From Clostridia bacterium (GTDB lineage Bacteria; Bacillota; Clostridia; UMGS1810), in NCBI GenBank assembly GCA_016293435.1, contig JAEDEG010000011.1, positions 1 through 39,389 of the forward strand: 39,389 nt of DNA, in the 5' to 3' direction. The position numbers and the translations under genes are program-made. The notes beneath the pieces are model-generated. The model worked only from the letters and a program-made list of their open reading frames with translations, was not told where the DNA came from and made no database searches. Shown one piece after another: positions 25,501-32,356 of the stretch. Each line of letters starts with the position of its first letter. Positions within the stretch are counted from its first letter, which is position 1.

Positions 25501-27480
25501 CTCGAAAAATACAGCGAATCAGGTAAGCTTTCATACAATTCAATGATTATTTATCCGTCTCAGTTTGGATTTGATACATTTAAGAATACTGTATTTAAAC
25601 TTCAAATCACTACTGATATAATTGATCTTGACGGAACTGCCGATGATGTTCGTCTTGGCATTTGGATTAATGGACAGCTTGCAAACAACACATATACCTA
25701 TATTGTTAACCAGGCAAGTGTTTTAGGTTGCGGAATTAACTTCTGCGAAGCTTCCGACACAGAATTCTACTCTTTGTGGGATATCGCAGCACCCGTAGGC
25801 GAAAATGAGTACTATTATATGGTTTCCGATGAAAATCCATATTTAGTTGTTTCCGACAACTTAACCGATGGGAAAGACAGAACATTCCTTAACGGAGAGG
25901 CAGTTACTGTTTCAGGTGATTTCACGGCTAATTATTTTGCAACTAACACTTACGATACAGTAATATTGTGGAAACCTTTTGATGTTCATGCAGATGGCAT
26001 ATACAACATTCTTGACTTAGTAGCTATTAAAAAAGCCATTTCCGGTATTCAAACAGAGACATTAGCAGGACAGATGGCAGCATCTAAGCTTCAGAGTGCA
26101 CTTGATTTAGTTTCATTCAGAAAGTATCTTCTTACCAATGATTCAGCTTTTATCACGACTGAATATGTGAATAGTGTTTATTACAATCAGGACGCACAAG
26201 GCAAGGTTATGCCAATTGGTTCTTGGATTGCTCCTTCAACATGGAACGGTTCAAAAGACGGTGTATATTATTCCGACTACGGTATGGAAACAAATTTTCT
26301 TCAGGAAAAATATTTTGATATGATTGAGGAGCTCGGAATTAATCTTTTAACACAGTGTGAAAAGGATTATAACTCCCTTTCAAAAAACGATGTTCTAAAA
26401 TGCCTTTCGCTTGCAGAGCAGTACAACATTAATATGTATGTAACCGACTCAGGCATTTTGGATAATATTACAAGTGCTGCCGATTTGGCAGCACGCCTGA
26501 ATGAATACAGCGCTTACGGTTCTTTTGCCGGAATTCATGTAACAGACGAGCCGAAAACAAGTTATTTCTATCAAGATACATCAAACAAAACTATTGATGC
26601 AATTATGAATAAAACTTCACTGTTAAATGGTTTTGCCAATTTAATCGGTTATGTAAACTTGTTCCCGGGATATAAGTCTATTACAGGGAGTTATGTAAGA
26701 TATCTTGATGAATATATTGCAAAATGCAATCCAAAGACTCTTTCTTTCGACTATTATCCTTTCTCGGTAGGCGATTCAATAGAAAGCTGTAATCATTATT
26801 TCGGAAATCTTTCCGTAATTCGTGAAAAGGCACTCGCCAATAATCTTTCGTTTATGGGATGTATAGGTACAGGCGAAGATTATACACAGGCAGCAATCTA
26901 TACCAATGATGAACTTCCGACAGCAGAACAGCTTGCTTGGAATGTTAATACCATGCTTGCTTACGGCGCGAAGGGATATAATTGGTTTACACTTATTCAG
27001 CCTTGGTACTTTGCACTTGAAGGTGACGGATCGGTTGAGGGTATGGATTTTGACCGTTGCGGACTTATAGGTGCAAACGGTGAGCCTACTCGCAACTATT
27101 CTGCTGCAAAGGAAATCAACGCATGGACAGGAGTCGTAGATTCTGTTCTTATGGATTCTGAAAGCATTGACGTATTGGCAAAGGGTACCTATGCTCAAAG
27201 CAATACCGGCATTACCGGCAGCAATTACGGTGATATGAGCTTCACAGTGTCCGACGAAACATACGGTGCTATTGTAGGTGTATTCAATTACAATGGTAGC
27301 AAAGCATATTATGTTGTTAACAATAATGTAAACAAATCACAGGATATTACACTAAACTTCACAAACGCGCATAATTTGACGGTTATTGAAAACAATGCTA
27401 ACGGTCAAAGCCAAAAAAATGCTAACACAGTTACATTGAATATTGATGCCGGAAAAGCAGCACTTGTTATTGCTGACTAA
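22525..27480 (+). CDS. Giant secreted protein: six novel beta repeats, dockerin-like segment, TIM-barrel glycosidase-like domain (paralogue B)
   Basis: The product is 1651 residues. The signal peptide ends around VSA-EEP (residue ~32). An LFSC at residues 22-25 could also be read as a lipobox. Six related ~170-residue repeats start near residues 44, 222, 393, 566, 736 and 915. Typical pieces are TL.D.GI, RLHFG/HYA, and an Asp-rich loop leading into DDLK.G..(V/F)NG.LY; repeats 2 and 4 are the most divergent. Residues ~1150-1207 hold FDVHADGIYNILDLVAIKKAI and a degenerate second half (ALDLVSFRKYLL), dockerin-like. Residues ~1218-1651 are paralogous to the 20907 and 30892 proteins, with Asp1341-Glu1342-Pro. 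RBS AGGAGG precedes ATG 22525. It is probably a surface or cellulosome-like glycan-degrading protein. Confidence 0.75.
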   Translation: MVKKHFLKIISLICTLCLLCSLFSCVLFVSAEEPVASSNNEQKLTYITLQDLGISNGSTTTVAGTYAPGFDNTVLSFYDTTSGTATPRIHFGTGAKNAREGIGLYFDYNPSKQILISGNYGFGGDNNNKLTFGNVVISPSTLELECFNGTKILYQFKTQFVALDSDNVKNDIRFTLYMNKKQVSVVEIKDQAEKLGNRIWLGDGTHVLQGYRELETAPENDFHFWTYNDVGTDGDITGLTATKSLGGSLDKTVFRAKINFPTTSFGTLYIGGGDWYGFYFQASGDSDLTLHCIADVDTALCTIKSSDAGVTLRGNSDLEIALSVEYKNVNIANGTTDLKVGVWINGKLYNGTYYTKTAAKLSRLVMRLHGQQVNGITVTSVTDYPHQYTLPTDFAEYTLSDTCPTFATPNNNTGNFDGSLPIDSMDKVLYSVKAKFGSASQYHFANTGSSGYGGITLHPSNGKLVIEKVAGNVPVISLSVDPQIAIGADTFVNNEFLLQFTTEYVDADFDGNKDDLKIGYWFNGTLYKNQFYYYVDAVPYLGTRINGNEGAPAVASYYESVPAECDRNWTFSNVNIPNKTFGSGWNQSIIGGESLDNSYFSGYATFTAGEQYILFGSSKSYNGFGFRILNDQSIAFTLSCSGGNSFPSYFSMNASEFGLTGFFNQKIKLGMATKLLKNYGDGNILIEAIPTINDQLYQNKGWILKIASKYFTESMVIINGVTVESTEMPSPEVPVDLKQLYLNDFGISGTKTNWAGNGFYPDGFVNTVTSLNVNFGTGLGRLHFGAQGTSGFSGLCLYRSGDNLVLGVDNESSPLFSKMGGYSPITITPSSVGLTSFANTELAIDFVINAVDMDFDGENDDLKVGVFVNGKLAKNSYVCGFDAVSSLGKGFNVNNAAVAKIYSDDANTVEYTEDGYTKYTLIDAGMSDGRGGSYGKLKNSVKENIYGTDYDKVMFGAMVKFNTVGGRLHYAAADDSDFSGVQLRLKDDGTLILEKYSESGKLSYNSMIIYPSQFGFDTFKNTVFKLQITTDIIDLDGTADDVRLGIWINGQLANNTYTYIVNQASVLGCGINFCEASDTEFYSLWDIAAPVGENEYYYMVSDENPYLVVSDNLTDGKDRTFLNGEAVTVSGDFTANYFATNTYDTVILWKPFDVHADGIYNILDLVAIKKAISGIQTETLAGQMAASKLQSALDLVSFRKYLLTNDSAFITTEYVNSVYYNQDAQGKVMPIGSWIAPSTWNGSKDGVYYSDYGMETNFLQEKYFDMIEELGINLLTQCEKDYNSLSKNDVLKCLSLAEQYNINMYVTDSGILDNITSAADLAARLNEYSAYGSFAGIHVTDEPKTSYFYQDTSNKTIDAIMNKTSLLNGFANLIGYVNLFPGYKSITGSYVRYLDEYIAKCNPKTLSFDYYPFSVGDSIESCNHYFGNLSVIREKALANNLSFMGCIGTGEDYTQAAIYTNDELPTAEQLAWNVNTMLAYGAKGYNWFTLIQPWYFALEGDGSVEGMDFDRCGLIGANGEPTRNYSAAKEINAWTGVVDSVLMDSESIDVLAKGTYAQSNTGITGSNYGDMSFTVSDETYGAIVGVFNYNGSKAYYVVNNNVNKSQDITLNFTNAHNLTVIENNANGQSQKNANTVTLNIDAGKAALVIAD

Positions 27481-27490
27481 TTGATTTTTT

Positions 27491-27523
27491 ATTCGTATGG
27501 GCGGTAAAGCCGCCCATACGAAT
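27491..27523. terminator. Strong 14-bp stem-loop after the giant gene
   Basis: ATTCGTATGGGCGG (27491-27504), a 5-base loop, then the exact reverse complement (27510-27523). It starts 10 bases after the stop codon and is preceded by six T. There is no U tract downstream on the plus strand, so it may stabilise the mRNA end or give partial termination rather than being a classical terminator. The rest of the 289-base gap is AT-rich with no clear promoter. Confidence 0.5.
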
Positions 27524-27769
27524 TCCCAAAGTTTAAATAATCTTTTGCATTTAAAGAAATAGATTTTTACAAAAGTATACATTGTGGCTTTAAAATTCAG
27601 AATTTTTTATAAGGAATTTTTAAAAATTCCAATACAGTAAATTAATAATATTGAATTAGAAAATTATTAGATGCGAAATGTTTTACTAATTAAAGTGTTT
27701 CGGTAACATCTATTTATATAAATGAAATATATTAAAAAATTTTTTCATATTTTAACAGGAGGATTGAAT

Positions 27770-30700
27770 ATGTCAAGAATAAAAAGCAAAAAGCTAATCG
27801 CAGTAATTTGTTGCCTGTGTGTTTTAGTATCTGTTTTTAGCATCAAAAATATAAAAACAAAGGCTGAAGCTCCAAAAACTGTAAAAACTGAAATCGGGAA
27901 AGATTTCAAGAAGGTTACTTTGTCTGATTTGGGAGTTGACAATACAGATAAAACAACTGCTGAAACTGATTTCTGGCTGTCTGCTGACGACAAGAATAAT
28001 GTTAAAAAATTAGATAAGTTATTATTCAGTGCATATATAGTTTTTAATAATACTACCGGAACCAATAAGGGCACAGAATTGCACTTTGCAACACAGCAGG
28101 GCGGAGATACAGGTATAGCTTTTTCTATTACAAGTAAAAACGGTAAAAATTTAAGTCTCAGCAGAATAAAGACTCCCGGTCCAAGTATAAGTAAGGTGTT
28201 TTATCCGAACAAGGCCGGTTTAGACGGTGATACTTTTAACGGAACCAGCTTTTTGCTTCAAATAAGCACGGAATTTTATGACAGTGATGGTGATGGTGAT
28301 GATGACGATTTAAAGCTCGGTGTTTTCTTTAATGGATTACTGTATGAAAACAGTTATATAACAATACGTAATGCTTCAAGCTCAACATCTTATAAAATGG
28401 GCTGTCGAGTTAACTTCAACGGTGAATCAGGCGAAATTTATTCAGTTAAAGACCCTGTTTTACTGAAAGATACTCCTGATGCTTCGTTTAAATATATAAC
28501 CCTTTCGGATTGCGGTGTGAGTGACGGCAGCACGGAAAACATGAGTATGAAGCTGCCGGTTGATTCTTTTGATAAAACATTATTTAATTTGAGCCTGTTA
28601 ATGAATTGCAGCGGCAATAACAGCACACAACTTCATTTTTTAGCTAAGGGCGCAAACGATAATGGAGGTTTAACACTATGGATTAACAACGACAGTGACC
28701 ACAATCTGCATTTCGGAACGGTTTCCGGTTCGTCTATTTCCGGTGTTTATGATACTGAAATTTTCCGTAGCGTTGCCAACATCAAAGGAAATACTTTCAA
28801 TAATAACCGTTTTATTCTTCGCATATCTACCGAACTTGTTGACCATCACGGCGATGGAAAGAAGGACGACCTGAAAATCGGTTTATTCATAGGCGAACAG
28901 CTATACAATAGTACATATTTATATTACGATAATATTGATTTGTCTAAAATAGGCACCTATGTAACCTTTACCGGAATTGCCGGTGAAGCATATTCAATTA
29001 AACCTGCAATTTCGCTTGATAAGAGCGATTCCGCCGATTTCAAACTAATCAGCTTGAACGATTTGGGGATTTTTGACGGCAAGGGTGATGTCTCCGGAAA
29101 ATACGGGGAAAGCTTTGATAAAACCGTGCTTGGAATGAATGTGAAATTTGAGCAAAACGGCACACGTCTTCACTATGGTCCGTCGAAAAAATCCGCATAC
29201 AGTGGAATAGGAATAAGACTTGATTCAAATAAATTGATTGTTTCGTGCGAAGCAGGAACAGACGATATTAAACTTACAAATCTTAAGCAATTAATAATTG
29301 ACCCGTCAAAGACCGATATTGGTGCTGATACATTTCTTAAGACTGAATTTGTATTGCATATAAGCACCGAATTCGGAGAATTTGGCGGTGATGCAGATCA
29401 AAAGGACATAAAGTTAGGACTGTTTATTAACGGAAATCTTTATGACGGAAGTTATGTCTACATTTATGACCAAGCAAACAGACTTACCGATAATTTCAAT
29501 TTTAACGAGGGCGGAAACAATAAAAGTTATTCCTCAATTGATACTCCGATTAAAACGTTACCCACCAATTTAAAAGAAATAACATTAATCGATGCAAGGA
29601 TGGGCGACGGTTCCGGAAATGCCGCAGGCAAATTTATCGGATTGAATTCTTTAGACGGAACACTGTTTAGTGCAAAATTAAAATTCAGTAAGAATTTGGC
29701 CAGAATGCATTATGGTTTATCTAATGAATATAAAGATGGTTTTATCGGAATTGGTTTTAGATTAGAGGATGATAAACTCATAATCGGTAACGAACAGGGG
29801 TCTAAAGAAGGTGCTCTTTCGTCAATGAAATTGAACTTTGTAACCATTGATCCTGTAAAAGCCGGAGTGGGCAAAACCTTTGTTGATACTGAATTTTTGT
29901 TGCAGGTAAGCATTGAATTTATAGACCGTGATAATGACGGTGAAAACAACGATATTAAACTCGGTGTTTTCATCAATGGTGTTATGTATAAAAATTCGTA
30001 TTTCTATATTTCGAATCAAGCGGGACTTCTCGGTACTCGAATTAATTTTAATGAGGGCGGAGCGGCAAGCTTTGCATCTTACGAAAAAGGTCCGAAATTG
30101 ACACCGAAAGATTTAAAAGCAAATCCCACTTACACAGAACTTACACTCCGAGATTTTGTTATTAAAGACAGAATATTTAGCGGTAATACCAGCAAATATG
30201 CAATATATGACAATAATACCTTTGATTCAACAGCTTTCTCTGCAAATATTAAGTTTTCAAGTGAAAAAGCAGGTAACTGTGCAGTATATATCGGAGGTAC
30301 TGCATGGTCGGGATTAAGAATTGAAGCAAGAAAAGACGGAAGCCTCGCAATATCTCACTTGCATATTGACGGTACTCAAACATGGCTTTTGAATTTGGAT
30401 CCGGAAAAAGCCGGTATTAGCAGTTTTGTCGATAATGCTTTTAACATCCGTTTGACATTTGATGTAATTAAAAATAACAGTCAATATTCAGATTATTTAT
30501 TGGGTGTTTATATTAACGGCAAGTTATACGGTGACGAATTTGTAACTGCTAAGTGTGTCGAAGCCGCCACACTGCAAAGAACAATATTTATTTATACAGT
30601 TAAAGAAGGCTCAATAGAAATAAAATCACTCAACAACAAGGTGGATTTCACCATTTTCGGTTTTGATAATTCTTGGAAGAAAACTTTAACAATTTCTTAA
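27770..30700 (+). CDS. Secreted protein made of five novel beta repeats (no catalytic domain)
   Basis: The product is 976 residues. AGGAGG at 27757-27762 selects ATG 27770 over ATG 27722. The signal peptide is SRIKSKKLIAVICCLCVLVSVFS, with cleavage likely near KAEA. Five repeats begin near residues 45, 240, 423, 601 and 788, homologous to those in the 22525-27480 protein. Four have a D/G-rich loop followed by DDLKLG, DDLKIG, KDIKLG or NDIKLG and then a FNG/ING.(L/M)Y motif. The fifth lacks the loop. Nothing like a hydrolase domain, dockerin, LPXTG or membrane anchor was seen. It is probably a secreted glycan-binding or scaffolding partner of the giant enzyme. No characterised family was recognised. 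Confidence 0.72.
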   Translation: MSRIKSKKLIAVICCLCVLVSVFSIKNIKTKAEAPKTVKTEIGKDFKKVTLSDLGVDNTDKTTAETDFWLSADDKNNVKKLDKLLFSAYIVFNNTTGTNKGTELHFATQQGGDTGIAFSITSKNGKNLSLSRIKTPGPSISKVFYPNKAGLDGDTFNGTSFLLQISTEFYDSDGDGDDDDLKLGVFFNGLLYENSYITIRNASSSTSYKMGCRVNFNGESGEIYSVKDPVLLKDTPDASFKYITLSDCGVSDGSTENMSMKLPVDSFDKTLFNLSLLMNCSGNNSTQLHFLAKGANDNGGLTLWINNDSDHNLHFGTVSGSSISGVYDTEIFRSVANIKGNTFNNNRFILRISTELVDHHGDGKKDDLKIGLFIGEQLYNSTYLYYDNIDLSKIGTYVTFTGIAGEAYSIKPAISLDKSDSADFKLISLNDLGIFDGKGDVSGKYGESFDKTVLGMNVKFEQNGTRLHYGPSKKSAYSGIGIRLDSNKLIVSCEAGTDDIKLTNLKQLIIDPSKTDIGADTFLKTEFVLHISTEFGEFGGDADQKDIKLGLFINGNLYDGSYVYIYDQANRLTDNFNFNEGGNNKSYSSIDTPIKTLPTNLKEITLIDARMGDGSGNAAGKFIGLNSLDGTLFSAKLKFSKNLARMHYGLSNEYKDGFIGIGFRLEDDKLIIGNEQGSKEGALSSMKLNFVTIDPVKAGVGKTFVDTEFLLQVSIEFIDRDNDGENNDIKLGVFINGVMYKNSYFYISNQAGLLGTRINFNEGGAASFASYEKGPKLTPKDLKANPTYTELTLRDFVIKDRIFSGNTSKYAIYDNNTFDSTAFSANIKFSSEKAGNCAVYIGGTAWSGLRIEARKDGSLAISHLHIDGTQTWLLNLDPEKAGISSFVDNAFNIRLTFDVIKNNSQYSDYLLGVYINGKLYGDEFVTAKCVEAATLQRTIFIYTVKEGSIEIKSLNNKVDFTIFGFDNSWKKTLTIS
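28280..28309 (+). repeat. GAT-rich in-frame tract coding for an Asp/Gly loop
   Basis: Ten codons read D-S-D-G-D-G-D-D-D-D, mainly GAT/GGT triplets. The tract lies within the first repeat of the 976-residue protein and could expand or contract by slippage. Confidence 0.6.
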
Positions 30701-30785
30701 TTGTTAAGTGATAAACTGTAAAGAACTATAATTGGATTTTAAATATAGCAATTATCAAGATTTTTGCCGTTTATATTTGACATGT

Positions 30786-30844
30786 TTAGGTCATATTTTC
30801 TAATTAGGTTAATGCTTATTGTGGAGAATATGGCCTAATTTTAT
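30786..30844 (+). terminator. Terminator after the five-repeat gene
   Basis: TTAGGTCATATTTTC (30786-30800) pairs with GAGAATATGGCCTAA (30824-30838), including G-U pairs, and is followed by TTTTATG. It has the form of a rho-independent terminator with a large loop. It lies between the 27770-30700 gene and the third hydrolase paralogue. Confidence 0.6.
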
Positions 30845-30891
30845 GTCAGTTAGGTATTGATGCAACTAAAACAAAAGGGAGCATTTTGTTT

Positions 30892-32328
30892 ATGAATATA
30901 GAATTTTTAAAAAATAAGATAGCAATATTTGCATACTGTCCGCCGCAAATTCCATGTGAAAAAAACGGAATTTCTTCGCCAAATAAGATAACCGATGAAC
31001 AGTATAAATATATGGCTGATGCCGGAGTAAATGTTGTTTTGGGACATAGTGAACAAATAGGTTCAAAGGATGAAGAATTTGTATTTAAGGCGCTTGAGCT
31101 TTCCAAAAAGTATGAAATGGGTTATTTAGTACGAGATAGAATATCTATGGAGTATGTATCGTTGGGACTGCATGATTATAAGGATTTCCGCAAACTTACA
31201 GAGCAGGAGAAATGTGATTTAGATAAGCGCTATGCAGAAAGTCTAAAACGTTATAAGGATTTTCCGGCATTTCTCGGTGTGAGCTTTATAGATGAGCCTG
31301 GCAGTGCAAGCTTTGAGGGTATCAAAAGAGCTAAAAAAGTGTTTTATGATGTTTGCGGTGATGATAAACTGTTTTATGTTAATTTGTTTCCGTATTATAT
31401 CACTGCGAAACAGTATGAATTCGGTACAAATCAAACAGATGAGGAACCGAAAACTGCTGGCTATGAGATAAACGAAAAGAGAAATATCAATCGCTATGAA
31501 TGTTATTTATCAAAGTTTTTAGAAACGGTAAAACCGCAAATGTTTTCATATGATGCCTATCCGTTTTGCACTTTGGGAAATGCGCATACTGCAATACACG
31601 AAGTTTTGTATGAAATGCAGCAATTAGGTGCAAAGTTAACAAGAGAACAAAGTATTCCCTATTGGCTCTATATGCAGTGCGGCGGATTATGGGAAGGCAT
31701 GATGAATGTTCGCGTTCCTACCTTTGCAGAAATGCAGTTGCAGGTTAATTTGGCTTTAATGTACGGTGCCAAAGGAATAGGAATTTTCCCGTATTGCGCT
31801 CCAAATGATTGGTTAGGCGATAATAATTTTGTGGCCGCACTTATAGATATTAGCGGGAAAAAAACTGCAATGTATGATTCTTTTTCGTATGCTGCAAAGC
31901 AAATAAAAGCAGTTGAAAATAAGCTGTCTACTGCAAAGCTGAAAGCTATAATGAAAAACGGAAAGTACGAAAATATGCTTCCCACAAAGGAAGAACTTGC
32001 AAAAATCAAGTGGAGCGAGTGTATATATCAAGGCGAATTGCCGCAATACGGTAATATGGAAGTAGCGTCTTACGGTGAGTTAATATTAATAGAGTCAAGC
32101 TCCGAAGTTTTGGTTGGCTGTTTTGAAACCGAAAACGCTAATGCTTTCTATCTTGTTAATAATTCTGCCGTTACATCGACAAATGTAAGGCTTTGTTTTG
32201 ACGCTGTGTATTCTTTTGAATGCACATATTGCGGAAGAAGCGAGAAAAAGAAACAAAATTATTTGGAATTTAACGCATTGTCGGCAGGCGAGGGTGTATT
32301 AATATCGTTAGGTGTGAAAAAAGAATAA
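30892..32328 (+). CDS. Cytoplasmic TIM-barrel glycosidase-like protein (paralogue C)
   Basis: The 478-residue product has no signal peptide, so it is cytoplasmic. It shares the paralogue framework: FAYCPPQ, DAGVNVVLGHS, FLGVSFIDEPGS (Asp134-Glu135-Pro), MFSYDAYPF, YWLYMQCGGLWE, LMYGAKGIGIFPYCAPNDW, and the C-terminal beta part VGCFETENANAFYLVNNS...LSAGEGVLISLG. AGGGAG ten bases upstream favours ATG 30892 over TTG 30886. It lies 28 bases before the GH97 gene and probably begins the run of intracellular glycan enzymes. Substrate unknown. Confidence 0.72.
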   Translation: MNIEFLKNKIAIFAYCPPQIPCEKNGISSPNKITDEQYKYMADAGVNVVLGHSEQIGSKDEEFVFKALELSKKYEMGYLVRDRISMEYVSLGLHDYKDFRKLTEQEKCDLDKRYAESLKRYKDFPAFLGVSFIDEPGSASFEGIKRAKKVFYDVCGDDKLFYVNLFPYYITAKQYEFGTNQTDEEPKTAGYEINEKRNINRYECYLSKFLETVKPQMFSYDAYPFCTLGNAHTAIHEVLYEMQQLGAKLTREQSIPYWLYMQCGGLWEGMMNVRVPTFAEMQLQVNLALMYGAKGIGIFPYCAPNDWLGDNNFVAALIDISGKKTAMYDSFSYAAKQIKAVENKLSTAKLKAIMKNGKYENMLPTKEELAKIKWSECIYQGELPQYGNMEVASYGELILIESSSEVLVGCFETENANAFYLVNNSAVTSTNVRLCFDAVYSFECTYCGRSEKKKQNYLEFNALSAGEGVLISLGVKKE

Positions 32329-32356
32329 TGGTATTTGCAATAAAGGAGATATTGAG

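Noticed and set aside
26776..27198. 140-codon minus-strand open frame inside the giant secreted protein gene
   Set aside because: It lies antisense to the conserved hydrolase domain, is Cys/Ile/Lys-rich without domain signatures and has no promoter or RBS; a by-product of codon use.
22656..30700. CRISPR or DNA-level tandem repeat array in the repeat-rich genes
   Set aside because: The repetition is at protein level with diverged DNA; no short identical direct repeats with regular spacers were seen.
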